The notes: a model not told the origin generated them from the sequence alone. Positions 11,900 to 24,021 are shown, counted from the first letter of the stretch. The stretch: 64,000 bases of DNA from Thereva unica (GCA_949987705.1 OX465281.1:200619112-200683111); one strand, 5' to 3'. Made by a program: numbers and translations.

Positions 11900-13781
11900 A
11901 GGCTCATAACTCTAGGGAATCCAGCTTTCTGAATTCCTTATTTTCCTGCGGCTTGTGCCAAATGAGCGGTGTGAATAATATTTTAGGAAGGCGGTTAGAT
12001 CTTGTATTCTTTTCCGACTCAGACAACATGAATGTTGAGCCTAGCTCAATTGTCTTGTCACCTGTCGATAATTATCACCCTCCTCTCCTACTGAGCTATT
12101 GTTCTGTCTTTAACAATAAGCCAATCCCAGAGGAGACAACCTTTACCTTTAACTTTAAAAAAGCCAACCTTGAGGAACTGTCATCCAAGCTCACTTCGGT
12201 CGATTTCAATTGGTTGCTCTCACCTAATGAGTTGGATGTCGATGTAGCCAGATTTTACTCCATCCTGTATGAAACTTTCGCATCCTGTGTACCTATCGAG
12301 CCGTTAAAATCGTCCAGATCATCCCCACCATGGTACAACAACGAGTTGAGACGTACCAAAAACCTGAAGAATAAACTCTGGAAAACCTACCTGAAGAAGA
12401 AAGACACTGCGAGTTTCGATGCATTTCTCAATTGCTATGACCAATTTCATGCTCTCTCCGAAACCCTCTATAAAGAGTATCTCAGAAACATGGAAGGTAA
12501 AGTGTATGGTGATCCCAGAGCATTCTTTCAATTTATCAACACAAAGAAAAAAGTTGATAATTACCCTTACACCATGCAATACGAGAACTCCCTTAGTTCT
12601 AATCCAGCCGAAATTTGTGAAAATTTTGCATCGTTCTTCCTCAAATCTTTCTCGTCCTCTGTATTCCAACCAGATGAAGACAATTTTCGACATATCAATG
12701 CAATCCAAACGGCTCAAAACTTTTCCCTGTCTATAACCAGGGATGATATCTCGAAACATATAAATGAACTTCCACAAGATTTTTCGTCCGGTCCTGATGG
12801 AGTCCCTCCAGCTGTTCTAAAATCCTGTGCAGGGGCCCTACTGTCTCCTCTTCTATGTTTATTTCAAAAATCCCTAAATAAAGGGCGCTTCCCAACCTTA
12901 TAGAAGAACTCTTTTATAATACCTGTCCATAAGAAAGGCTGTAAAAACGAAATATCTAATTATAGGCCAATTGGGAAGTTATCGTCTATACCAAAACTCT
13001 TCGAATCTATTATTTATTCTGCTATCGCCCCTATCTGCAAGAGGCTTATCTCAACCAACCAACATGGTTTTCTTGCAGCCCGTTCCACTACTACTAATTT
13101 ACTGGAGTTCTCTTCACACACAATTAGAGGCTTTGTCACTGGCTGCCAAACTGACTGTGTCTATACAGATTTTAGTAAGGCTTTCGACAAGCTCTCCCAC
13201 TCATGACTTTTTGTAGGAAACGTGGTGTTATAACTTATGACTATACTTTCCTTGACAACAAGGTCTCCCGTACTGAATCTGTAATCGATCTTGGGGTTAG
13301 GTTAGAAAGTAAGTTGGATTTCTCCACCCACATCAATTATATCTCCTCCAAGGGCAATTCAGTCCTGGGATTTATAAAAAGATGGTCCAAAGAGTTCAAC
13401 AACCCCCTCGTCACTAAACACCTGTACGTATCTTTGGTTAGGCCTTTGCTTGACTACGCTTCCCAGGTATGGTCTCCTTACTACTCCTCCCATGTTAGTA
13501 GAATCGAATCGGTTCAAAGGAAGTTCGTCCGGTTTGCACTCAGCCACCTCCCGTGGGGTGACCCACTCGCTCTTCCGCCTCATGAGAACAGACTTAAATT
13601 GCTCAACTTAAGCTCCCTCCATAAGCGTCGTGAGGTCGCTGACGTTATATTCGTTCATCGACTGATGAATGACAAGGTGGACTCTGGTTTCTTAAGAAGC
13701 CGCGCGTCATTTAGAGTGAATAACTACAACCTGAGAGGTGAAGCTCTCTTGCACATTAATTCCTCTAACTACAATTTCTAG
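11900..13781 (+). pseudogene. Jockey-like LINE relic with internal deletion of the RT catalytic core
   Basis: The relic starts inside the endonuclease (frame open from about 11912, with GRRLDLVFF at 11983), so it is 5' truncated. It continues through the linker and RT fingers (DFSSGPDGVPPAVLKSC), is cut by an in-frame TAG at 12901-12903 where the sister copy has TGG, and stays readable past it to DFSKAFDKLSHS. Compared with the intact copy at 27541-29823, about 360 bp are missing at 13202, which removes the GVPQGS and YADD motifs. The frame resumes at MTFCRKRG and runs to a stop at 13779-13781, ending before the family's usual C-terminus. It is not functional. Confidence 0.9.
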
Positions 13782-14239
13782 GATCACTGTTGGCCTTGTT
13801 CAACCTTTTTTTGTGAAACAGGTGTTTTTACATTTTTGAGATTTACTCGAAAAGTTACCATTATTTTTTCATGATATTTTTATTGTAGGTAGGCACCATC
13901 AGTGGCCACAATTTAAGCCCTGACGCAAGGTTCTACGATAATTACACTCCCTATAATTAAATGTCAAAAAACGGCCATTTTTAATGGTTTTTTGAATTTT
14001 TCTGCAAAAACCTATTGACCGATATCAATGGTCCAAAACTCACAATTTTCGTCTTTTTAAGCACTATAATGTAGCATTTTTTGTTTTCCAAAACAACATT
14101 TTTTTCGTACCCAAAACGTGAAAAAACGTGTTTTCGCTACTATTACTAGCTTTTTACCACCTGTTGCCCTGGACCAATTTTATCCAAAACACATTCATTG
14201 AATTCCGACGATTTTTCTCTTAATTATAGCGTCAAGAAA
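13779..14239. mobile_element. Arm fragment of the TAGTCCAGG foldback family
   Basis: Nearly identical to 44308-44775 in the same direction (the right arm of the complete foldback at 43334-44827) and to the reverse complement of part of 24022-24868. It lacks the terminal 50 or so bases and therefore the TAGTCCAGG end. It abuts the end of the LINE relic directly. Confidence 0.85.
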
Positions 14240-15097
14240 TGTATTATGTCCCCTTTTTCCCCCGTTTTCCCCCTTTATATACACGCAATTTATATATACA
14301 TCCATCTATTTATGGCGTTTTTTATATGTAATTTCAGGGAAAAACCTCTTTTTCTCTTAAATTAAACTACATTTTTACCTCCCAGAGCCCCAAAAACCAT
14401 CGTAGGACGCTGCAAGATATCTTAAAATTTTCGTAAAACTATCTACTATAATTATAAAATATAACAAAAATCCGGATTTTCCTGCATTGGGGTCCCATAT
14501 TTACCCATAAGTATTATTTTCACTTAATGTAATTTGCATCAACGATATGATTTTTCATGCTACGCCTCTTACTCGCCGTCCCATAGCATCTTTCCCCTCG
14601 CCTGTCAAGGACTTATGCTAGCCAGAACCGCCTGTCATTGTACCAACTTACTTTAAATCGTCTAAAGAAACATATCTGTAAATTTCAACTTTACAGAATA
14701 AAGTTTATTTTAATTTACACATAATACACCTTCAGGCTCACCTGTCAGGTACTTGTGCTCATCGAAAACGCCTGTCAATTTTTTTTTGAACTTAATAACA
14801 AATAAACAAAATGGTAAAAAAATTTCAAGCTTACAGGAACAAGTTTTTTTTTCCAATGTTTCCTACACTTTCAAAAATATAGGGGTTGATGACGTGCAGG
14901 GCTGAGGCGTGCCAGGCGATGGTCATTGTACTTAGGCAACTATGACTCTTCACCATAAGAATTTCTAGCCTTACAGACACACCGTTACTCGGACGGCCCA
15001 CTAGCTCTTGGTCTATACCGTTTTTTGTAGCTTATTAATGGTGCTGTGGAAAACTTCACCTCACTCCTGTGATGGTTTTTGTCCTGTACGTTCTAAA
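14240..15097. other. Non-coding, with a diverged duplication around GCCTGTCA boxes
   Basis: No gene is visible. Blocks near 14595-14640 and 14737-14780 repeat the order CCTGTCAAGGACTT / CCTGTCAGGTACTT, then CGCCTGTCA, about 142 bp apart, which looks like an old tandem duplication. The 5' end of the Mutator-like element that follows presumably lies in this stretch, but I could not place its inverted repeat. Confidence 0.4.
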
Positions 15098-16790
15098 ATG
15101 TATCCGAAAGGAAGTAAAGATAATTTGAGTCGCGTTTCTAGACCGCGTAAACGACAGTTTCGCGGGAATCAATTTTTAGAAAGGGACCATAGTTCTGATA
15201 ATCCGGAACCCGGGCCTAGTGCTTCTGCCAGAAAATTAAGTACATCGAGTAGTGCGAATGTTTCAATAAATCCTTTGCATTACTACAGGATTATTGAATT
15301 TTTTACTGTTTTTGGTGCGTTGCAAGAGTTAGTAGTTTGTTAACAATGTGTACGAGGTCTAGGATTTAAACTTGTGATGAAATGTGTATGTGGTCGTAAA
15401 ACAATAAATTCCGGGCCTTTAATTAATACGGGATATGAAATAAATCGAAGAATAGTTTTTGTTATGAGAATGCTAGGCCTCGGTAGACAAGGTGTAAACA
15501 TATTCTGCGGTCTCATGGATATCGGACAAGGTCTTGCTTCGAGCACATATGAAATGATCCTGAAACATATACATAAAGCGGCTAAATCCACTTTTGAGTT
15601 TGTGTGCGAAAAAGCTGTTCAAGAGGAAACGGTAGCAAACGTGAATAATGGACAACCAGCAATAGATTTCAGAGTATCCGGAGATGGTACGTGGAAAAAA
15701 CGTGGGTTTACTTCATTATTTGGTGTGGCAGTGCTTATTGGACATTTCACTGGAAAAATAGTTGATATCGTGGTAAAAAGCAAATACTGTCATCAGTGTG
15801 CAATTTGGAACAGTAAAAAAGATATTGTAGAGTATGATGTTTGGTTCGAAACACACCAAGTAGAGTGTCAAATCAACCATGAAGGTTCTGCAGGCAAGAT
15901 GGAGGTAGATGCTACGAAAGAAATGTTTGCGTCTTCTCTTGAGAAATACGAAGTCAGATATGTGAATTACATTGGAGACGGGGATTCCAAAACATTCAAG
16001 AGCTTACTAGATCTAAATCCATATGGCGATGACTGCACTATAATCAAAAGCGAATGTGTTGGACACGTGGAGAAGCGAATGGGCAGCCGACTACGAAATA
16101 TCAAGAAGAAAGAAAAACTTGGAGGAAGAGGAAAGCTGACTGATAGTGTTATAACCAAATTAACAAAAAATTATGGTTTAGCAATTATACAAAGCAAAGA
16201 TTCAGTTTTGGATATGAGGAAAGCCATATTAGCATCTCTTTATCATTATTGCTCGACTGATGACCATCCAAGACACGAATATTGCCCGACAGGAGCGGAT
16301 AGTTGGTGTTCCTGCACGTGGACACCTGGACAATTACACTCATCCGCAACAACTTATTTCTTTCGAAATGGAAAAACACCTTCTCCCTGTTTACCAGGAT
16401 CTTTCAAAGGACGATCTTCTAAACAGATGTTTAGGCGGACACACGCAAAACGCAAATGAAAGTTTCAATTCAACGCTCTGGCGTTTAGTTCCCAAACATC
16501 TGCATTGTGGCTCTAAAGTACTGGAAACCGCTTCTTTTCTGGCTGTTAGTATATTCAACGAAGGTTATAGTGCAGTCTTACGAACTATGGAATCGTTACA
16601 AATAACTATTGGTAACCAATGCAAAACTTTCTGCGACAGCTATGATGAAGATAGAAAAAAGAGGCAGAGTCATCGTACACAAGCAAGCACAAAGGAGGCC
16701 CGAGCGGCACGAAGGATCGCCAATGCTGAACGAAATGAGTTCTACCAGCAAGAGGAAGGTCTACTGTATTCATCTGGAATAGCGGATTAG
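15098..16790 (+). pseudogene. Mutator-like DNA transposon transposase, one stop and one frameshift
   Basis: The start is at MYPKGS, the same lysine/serine-rich N-terminus seen in arthropod Mutator-like transposases. In-frame TAA at 15341-15343 replaces the second residue of an expected CxxC (reading C-stop-QC); the same frame continues as GLGFKLVMKCVCG. The DDE-type core is clear: GDGTWKKRGF near 15680, HEGSAGKMEVD near 15880, YIGDGDSKTF near 15970 and CVGHVEKRMG near 16050. A frameshift near 16300-16330 (after YCPTGADSWCSC) moves the frame. The C-terminal half then reads DLLNRCLGG and NANESFNST and ends at the TAG at 16788-16790 after the family's usual GIAD ending. With only two lesions over about 560 codons, this is a fairly recent loss. 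Its terminal inverted repeats were not identified. Confidence 0.88.
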
Positions 16791-17369
16791 CATGAACACG
16801 CTGTAAGTAGACAAGACAAAAAAAAAATAGTATTTTAACAAAATCTTTAAACGCGTTTTTCTCGAAACCATCTTTTTGGAATTGGCGGACACGATCACAA
16901 AGTGACGAAGAAACCTATCGACTTGAAATTTTACATGCTTATTCACAATTAAAAAATGTCGTCGATGAACCTAAAAAATTGTGAAAAAATTAATAATAGG
17001 CAATTTTTTTACAACAACAAAGCAAAAAATTTGCAGCAAATTTCGAACTGTTTTTTTCAAAGTCTCCTAAAATAACTAAAATTACACTTTCTTCACAATT
17101 TTTTAGGTTCACCGACTATAAAAACCATTACGAATAATAATCGGGTTTGATATCTCGTTTCAGATAAAAACTAGAGACGCCAATCAGGGGAAACTGCGCG
17201 TGGTGGTGACATTGAAACATGTATTTCTCCCTCAAAAATAAATTTAAAAAAAAATGTCTTTTTTGTCTTTAAACATCCGTTAATATACTGAAAAAGTTTT
17301 AAACAAATTGTATAATTTATTAGTATAAAAAAAATCATGAAAATAGCTTCGTTTTTCATGTTCTAAATA
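16791..17369. other. AT-rich flank of the Mutator-like element, no gene
   Basis: Short inverted matches around CACAATTTTTTAGG and CCTAAAAAATTGTG (about 16970-17110) suggest a small hairpin or the subterminal part of the Mutator-like element. Nothing codes here. Confidence 0.35.
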
Positions 17370-17650
17370 GAGTTCCCCCCTTAAGCAATTTCATGTGTCT
17401 TGTCTGTCGGACATCGTCATTGAACTTAATTATATCTGATAGAAATTGCACTTTAAGATTGGTAAGGCATGAGATAAGCAACTTTCTCCTACATGACAGT
17501 GTTAAGAGATCTATTGCTTTGAGCCTCTTCATGTAGGATGGTAGACTAAGATAATCGCCCGGATCAGGGGGAAGACGTAGCGCGAAAAGAAGATATTTTT
17601 TGAAGTTACACTTCTTTAGGCGCGTTTTGAAAATATTATGAGAGTAAATT
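17370..17650 (-). pseudogene. LINE reverse transcriptase C-terminal fragment
   Basis: On the minus strand the frame reads ALRLPPDPGDYLSLPSYMKR, then LTLSCRRKLLISCLTNL. This is the region after the RT thumb in Jockey/I-type LINEs (LPpYxxRLxxLxLxxLxxRR). Only the C-terminal end survives, and no catalytic motif is present. Confidence 0.6.
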
Positions 17651-18239
17651 TTGAGGAATTTGCAACACAGGAATGCGCAGCATAGAGGATATGGGCGAAG
17701 GGGTGGAGGCAATGGAGGGCAAGCATTTCAATTCACATTCTTCATGCGCACTGGGATTATCATTATTGAGCAAATGAAATTCGTAGCCGATGCCGGTTCA
17801 CGTATACGGTATTTTAGTGCTGACGTCACGTGGAGCGCGCTTTCCATATAAAATCGTACCTGTTGTTGTTGTTTCTACATTAGGCTGACGTCACTAGGCG
17901 CCCATTTTTTACGGTATTCGAAGCTGTCGTCTCTTTTACATTACCTTCTGTTTCTGTAAACCGTGACTTACATTATTTTGCCAGTATACTAAATTTCTAG
18001 TTCGGCTGATGATGTTTTTGTGTGTTTCAAGTTAAATATTCATTTATATTTCCTTTGGCGTGAGTTTGCTCGCTTACTCTGCCACTTTTACAATGCCTTC
18101 ACTGGCTATTTTTCTTAGCAATTCATTCGGGTGCATGATTAGTTTGCGACGTCTGGAGCATGTATGTCAGGATTGGCGTAATTTTCGCCGATTCTTATAT
18201 TGTTTTGTTGGCTTGCCATTTATTTTCCGCTGTCGCTAG
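17651..18239. other. Non-coding stretch with paired GACGTCA sites
   Basis: GCTGACGTCA occurs at about 17818 and 17883. No protein similarity is visible. It may be transposon-derived, but there is nothing to prove it. Confidence 0.3.
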
Positions 18240-18900
18240 GATATAAGTACTTTCCTGTCGAAAACCTGTAACTCATTTGCCACAGTTGGGGATATTGGAC
18301 ACCATACGCGGAAGACTTAGGTTAGTACTGGTCGTACAATAGCCTTATTGAGTAAGGTTTTAGTTTTTCTTGCAAGCATCTTAGAATTAATGAACGGCTT
18401 TAGGCTGGCTACTATTATACGGGCGTTTTTCAGTTTGAGTCTGACGTGTGGGCTCCACTTGAATCTGTGATGCATCTGGATTCCCAGGTACTTCATAAAA
18501 TATTTGGGTGTAGTTGTGTGACCATGCAAAGTTTTAATTCCCGCGGCGCGTTTCAATGCCCTCTACCTGAGGGATTCCTGAAGCACGTTATTAAACTTTT
18601 CCCCTGATTAATTTCTATGTTTCATTTATCTAGGTAATTTATTATTTTGTTGTCGCGTGTTTGGAGCTCTTCCGTGGCTTTAATAGGTGGGACACTTGTA
18701 TCCCAAACAAGTGTATCGTCTGCGTATTGTATGCAAGTTGTGTTAAGGAGACGAATTTTGTGGGGAAATCGTGTATAAATATATTGAAAAGCTTGAACCG
18801 TGGAATGGAGCCTTGAGGAACCTCAATTTTGAACGGTTGAGAGGTTAGCTCTGTGAAACAGTCGGAGTTTACAAGTTGTGATAGCAGTATACATTACTCC
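18240..18900 (-). pseudogene. Jockey-clade reverse transcriptase fragment
   Basis: Reading the minus strand from high to low coordinates gives VPQGSIPRFKLFNIFIHD near 18800, CIQYADDTLVWD near 18730, YLGIQMHHRFKWSPHV near 18475 and NKAIVRPVLT near 18320. These are RT motifs B and C and the thumb in the correct order. Stops and frame changes separate them, and both ends are missing. It is a different LINE family from the copies at 11900 and 27541. Confidence 0.8.
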
Positions 18901-19867
18901 AAATCAAAAATCTAATTTTTGAAACAAGTATTATAGCCATACACAAAAGACTGCAGAGAATTTCTTGGCAGAGGCGAAAATTCGGGTCCTCCTATTAACT
19001 TACTCCAAGTCATGAAAATTTAACCATGAATAATGACCGATTGGTTTCAAAAACACGACACGGCGCACCACCATTGATGCTGTATTTGCCCGATAGGTTA
19101 ATGTCCTTAGTATGAAACTCTTCGTATCATATTTCAGTTATCCAAACCCGCTCAATTTAATTGAGCAACCACTAGAAAAAGAAACTAGGGAAGTGAGCAT
19201 AATTTAGAAGTGACGTTTATTTCAGCAGTGGCAAAGGAAGTAGATTGAGTTTACCCACGTTCGGTGAACCCACAGGCTCATAACAAACGTGTCACGAGAG
19301 AGCATGGAGAGGTGAGTTACGAGGGCATACCTCCATCGGTTCGGACAAGATGAGTGCACGCAATGACTGGCATTCCTAAAGTCTAAGAAATACCAGCAGT
19401 ATTATCAGGTAGATAAAAGCGGCTCCCGCTGGCTACGCATATAAGGCTTAACATTCATTACGTTTTGACAGAAAATTAGCCAGTCTTAGAGAATTTGATG
19501 AGGCATCTTAAGCCCGTCTTAAGGCCATTGTAGTTAGGCCTAATGAGTTGCGTGATTTCAGCTCCGATTAGAATCCGGTATAACCGACAGTCTGCAACGT
19601 GTCGGCATCATGATTCTTTCACCGCACGAAAATAAAAAGAATCCAATAAATTGTTTGTATTCAAATTAAAAATTAGCCTTAAAATCACGCCAAGGAAGTA
19701 TAACTTTTAATGCGCGTACATAAGTACACACCTCCACTGTTTTTTTTTTGTATTGATTCAATCCTGTAAATACTAACATGGGATATGGGATCCCATATCG
19801 GGCAAGCGTATTCCAGGATTGGGCGGACAGGGAACAGAAAATGGTTTTAGTAACCCAAACATTGCCA
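18901..19867. other. Non-coding; one perfect 18-bp palindrome
   Basis: No gene is seen. GATATGGGATCCCATATC at 19782-19799 is a perfect palindrome. A short poly(T) run precedes it. Confidence 0.35.
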
Positions 19868-19997
19868 AATTCTTAATCTTTCCTCTTAATAAACCCTATA
19901 TTTGTCGGCTCTCTAGTTTTGTCATAGTGCAAATTGAAATTTAACTTGTTGTCTAGAATAACACCTAAATCCCTAATTTGGTCGACATGGTCTAGAC
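19868..19997 (-). pseudogene. Jockey-like LINE fragment (post-RT region)
   Basis: The minus strand reads HVDQIRDLGVILDNKLNF, then GFIKRKD, which matches the DLGIRFDSKLDF ... GFIKRWS stretch of the 27541 element. It is cut at 19998 by a hAT-type end, suggesting that a transposon inserted into an already decayed LINE. Confidence 0.7.
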
Positions 19998-20683
19998 CAG
20001 GGGTGGATAACCCAAATGGTATCGCGGGCCACTTTGAAAATGCATTATGATTCCGTCGGCCGGGGTGATTCAAATTTAATTTAATATAATTTAAAGAGAA
20101 AGCTCCAAAATTGTGCTGCGAAGACAAAGAAAGAACGAAGACTCTGGCTGAGTCAATAAACAAAACTGTCGAAATTGGATAACCCTCGTCCATGATATGA
20201 AACACCACTGCACCATGAGAAAGTTACTGTTTGGGCCGAAGTGTGCACAAAAACCATCATCGGACCATTTTTCTTTAAAGTTCGAGAAAGCTTCGACGGT
20301 ATCCGCTATCGTTGTATGTTGGTGCATTTCGTGGGTCCGAAAACGGGTGAAAAAGGTCTGTCGAACCTTTTTACAACATACCGCAGCCACTACAATGAAG
20401 TTCTGGCAAAAGTTAAGTTTATGCCAGCAAGACCATAACTCAAAGCTAATATACCAGCCAAAGTAGCTGCTGTAATGCCGAAAACAGCGGCTGTTTGCGT
20501 ATCGAATAGAGGTCATTTAATCGACATAAATGGTAGAAAATATCCTAAATAAATCCTGTTCCTGCTGAAAAATGTCGGAGTTATTCAATATTGAAATACC
20601 GAAGGTCTAGATGTCGCACCCCACCTAGCAACAGTTGTTTATGTAACACGGGGGTCGCAGTATCATAAAGTTTGGAAACCACT
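19998..20683. mobile_element. DNA-transposon debris: two unmatched hAT-type ends and a decayed DDE transposase piece
   Basis: CAGGGGTGGATAACCC at 19998 followed by GCGGGCC is a hAT-type left end. GGGGGTCGCAG ... GGAAACCACTG ending at 20683 is a right end of a different hAT family, so they are not a pair. Between them, 20190-20550 on the + strand reads in pieces as VTVWAEVCTKTIIGPFFF and then FDGIRY, the pattern around the central aspartate of mariner/Tc1-type transposases. It is broken by stops and frame changes. Confidence 0.45.
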
Positions 20684-21406
20684 GTCGTATAAGATCTGGT
20701 GTCGCACGTAGAACGAAACTCCAAAGCCTCGCTTCCAATGCGTAGATGACGCTCTGTTTTGGAGAGGGAAATGACACCTGACACCTTGACACATGCGTTA
20801 GGCTCAACCTGAGAAAGTTCTGATCTGGCTTAGAAGAAAAACGTTTGTCAGAGAGCTTGTGAGCTGCTCAAATCCGGTATTCTTCAACTAAAGACTTTAT
20901 TGCAGGGTACGAAAATCCTCACTCATGTGCGGCTCATTCAACTCACTTCTCACTCACGAGCTAGAATTGTTTGCTATATCGTGCGCTCACTCGTGAGTGA
21001 GTAATTTCTTCAGAAATTCAACTCACTGCTCACTCACGAGCGAGTTTCCTACTGCGCTCACTCACGAGCGAATGTTGTTTGCTACTGCGCTCACTCGTGT
21101 ATGAGTAATTTTTGTTTAGGAATTTCCAAACTCACCCATGAATCTTCGGTAATTGAAAATTCTTGGAAATGCACATCATTAGGAGGAATGGTTTCTGAAT
21201 GAATTTCATTCACAAACGTCGAGTTTGTTTTTGTTTAGTTTGAATTGTTTTGTTGATGAAGTAACAGCAAATACTCTCGTTATATTTAGGTATTAATTTG
21301 AAAAAAAAAAAAAAAATTAAAATGTTAAAAAAAAATGGTATAAATAAATTATGTTATATTTGATAGGGAATCTAAAAAATCCAAATGTTTATTATGTGAA
21401 AAACTA

Positions 21407-23540
21407 ATGGCGGGAAATAGTGCATATAACATTAAAAATATTAATGAAAGTGATGGTGAAGTTAGTGAAAACATGGAAAGCGTTGAAAGTTGTGTAGCAT
21501 CTGCTTCAAAAACACCAAGACTTCAAACAAATTTTTCGACAAAGTTAACAAAGGACCAATTTATAAAATCTTGTTTAGGACTGATAACAGTGAAAAATAT
21601 TCCATTAAGAATATTTGATGACCAAGAATATTTTAAAGTTTTGATTGCTCCTTACGAGAAGCAATTCGGTCTGAATTTGAATTCGAGAAATATTGTGGAA
21701 TATACAGGAAGCACTGCAAAACAAATACAAGATATTATTTCTAAAACAATCAAAAGAAAAATGATCTCATTAAAAATGGATATAGCAACTCGCTTGGACA
21801 AAAGTATACTTGGAATAAATATTCAATATATAAAAGACTCAAAAATATGCATCAATACTATTGGTAAGTTCAACCATTTTTATTTATTATTATATTCGTT
21901 TTTTAATATTAATGCTGAAATCCCATAACTGTCGTTTCAGGTATGATTCAACTTTATAAAAAAACATGCTGCCGCTGTCCTTAAAGATGAGATCTTAAAA
22001 TGTCTGAGCGGGTACAATATTGATATTAAGCAAATATACTCCAATACTATAGATAACGGAGCAAACATTTTAAAAGCATCTAAAATTCTTCAGGAATTAC
22101 AAGAAGAAAATTCACTTGAAGAAAATGAAATTACATCCGACAGAGATGAGACAATACACACAACATTAGCTTCGGTTTTTTCAGTTATAAGGTGTGCTGC
22201 ACTCACCATCCAATTGGCGGCGAATGATGTAATAAAAACCATCGAAAATAAAATAAACGAGTGCAGAAACACAGTGAAAAAGTTGAGGACAATAGTCAGA
22301 GCAGGAAATACCAATATTGCAATGCCAACATTGGACAACGGAACACGTTGGAATTCAACATTTGATATGATAAATTCATTGTGGGTTTTAAAAGAAAATA
22401 TTGAAAATGATGAACATTTTTCTGGCTATGACGACGTCCTTGATTGGAATTTTATTTCAAATTTTGTTGCAGCATTTGAACCTTTAGCCGAATGCACGAA
22501 AAAACTTCAAAGTGAGCAATACATCCTTGGAGATTTTTACCGAGACGTTAACCTGCGAATTATCACTTGAAGATTTATTTTCATCAAATACATTTGCTTA
22601 ACTACTCTACGCTGCAATGACAAAACGCAGAGAAGTACTATTAAATAACGATGCTTTCGTTGCAGCGATATATTTAGATCCCCGATTCAATTTTGAAAAT
22701 TCATCGATACTTACAGATCAACAGAGAAGTAAGGCAATTGTGAGTATTTTGAAAATTTTCTTCATGTTATAAATATCTAACATTATATTTTTTTAGGAGC
22801 ACCTTTTAAAAACATTTGAAATAATTCAGCAGCTCGAATGTTCCCAAGTTTCGTCACAAAATGAAAATGGCCTTGACCACACAAATTTCTTCAATTCATC
22901 ATTGGATAATGAGAACACTCCAAGGACATCGGAGGTTGCTTATTCGAGACTAGCCCAAAAACTAATAGTTATGAACACTGAAATACCGGCACAAACATCA
23001 CACACCAGAATTCTACGACAGCGACTTGCTGTATTGCCTAATAGTAAAAGATTACCACTCGATACAAAAATTCTGCAATATTGGAAAGCCCATCACGATA
23101 ATGACCTAAAAAAGGTAGCGCAGGTTGTACTTGCTGTTCCAGCAACGCAAGTCTCTGTTGAAAGAGCTTTTAGCATATCGTCGGCTAAACAGTGATACCA
23201 CGTATCTTACATTTTTGGCGATATTGAGTTATGTATATGAAAATTCTCGTCGTGAGGAGCTCTATCTAATTTGATATATTCTACCAATGTCATTATTATC
23301 CGGTAGTCCTAATAAAACATATTAAAATAACTGAAAATTGTTTATTTCAATTATAAAATTAATTTTTTAAATGGTTTTTTTTCTCTCCTGGAAAATTGAT
23401 TTTTTTCAGATACGGGGTATCACTGTTTAGCCGACGATATTATCATTAGTTTTGACTAAATTGAGAAATAAAATGTCTAATAGAACAATTAACAATATTT
23501 TAATTACAAGATTAAATTTTTCATTACTTGAAAATGTACA
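21407..23540 (+). pseudogene. hAT transposase, decayed, apparently three exons
   Basis: The N-terminal part starts at MAGNSAYNIKN. A likely intron spans 21864-21940 (GTAAGT ... TTTCAG) and a second 22740-22796 (GTGAGT ... TTTTAG); both join frames sensibly. The RNase H-like region reads LDNGTRWNSTFDMI and YLDPRFNF. The C-terminal hAT dimerisation motif reads VPATQVSVERAFS near 23130-23170. Frame breaks occur in an A-run near 21960 and at the TGA at 22568-22570. The last exon is split by the MITE at 23178-23437, after which SLVLTKLRNKMSN continues the conserved C-terminus. It is non-functional as written, but little decayed. Confidence 0.85.
23178..23437. mobile_element. 260-bp MITE inserted in the hAT transposase exon
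   Basis: Near-perfect terminal inverted repeats start TCGTCGGCTAAACAGTGATA on each side. The element is flanked by TA on both sides (23176-23177 and 23438-23439), the Tc1/mariner type of target duplication. Removing it restores continuity between RAFS and the following hAT C-terminal residues. Confidence 0.9.
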
Positions 23541-24021
23541 TTTATCTTTCTTAGAGTATTAAACAAATTATTAAACAAATATAAAACGTTGAAAGGAAGA
23601 TTATTTTTTAATGTAAATTAGTTTAATCGAATAGACTTTATAATATATATATATTGAAATTTTTATCACCGCCTTTTTTATTAAAGAATCCTTATTCAAG
23701 TTCTTTTCTTCTTGGTACCTAACGTGAGTGAGCGGTGAGTACACTCATTATACACTCACTCACCCTCGTGTGCGAAATACCAAAAAATTTATCCTCACTC
23801 ATGTGCATAAGCAGTCTGTGTACACAGCCTCACTCATGAGTGCGAGCAAGCCGAAGTCAAAACCTTTTCCTCACTCATGAGTGAGAGTGATTTTATAATG
23901 AGGAATTTATAAGTGCTCACTCGCGAGTTCCTCATGAGTGAGCATTTTCGTACCCTGCTTTATTGCCCTCGTCCGGATAGTTGACGGGCCTAACATGACC
24001 GAGTTGTTCACGATATGGGTT

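Larger units (their letters stand above)
20903..23957 (+). mobile_element. hAT transposon with both ends and an 8-bp target duplication
   Basis: The ends CAGGGTACGAAAA (left) and its complement TTTTCGTACCCTG (right) form the terminal inverted repeat. CTTTATTG flanks on both sides (20895-20902 and 23958-23965), the 8-bp duplication expected of hAT. Subterminal regions (about 20915-21120 and 23720-23950) are full of CTCACTCACGAG / CATGAGTGAG sites, probably transposase-binding repeats. The element carries a decayed transposase and a MITE. Confidence 0.95.

Noticed and set aside
19782..19799. Perfect 18-bp palindrome as a regulatory operator
   Set aside because: It stands alone with no gene near it; one such palindrome is not enough evidence in 64 kb of repeat-rich DNA.
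19998..20683. A single hAT element between the two hAT-like ends
   Set aside because: The left (CAGGGGTGG) and right (CCACTG) ends belong to different families and no matching 8-bp duplication is present.
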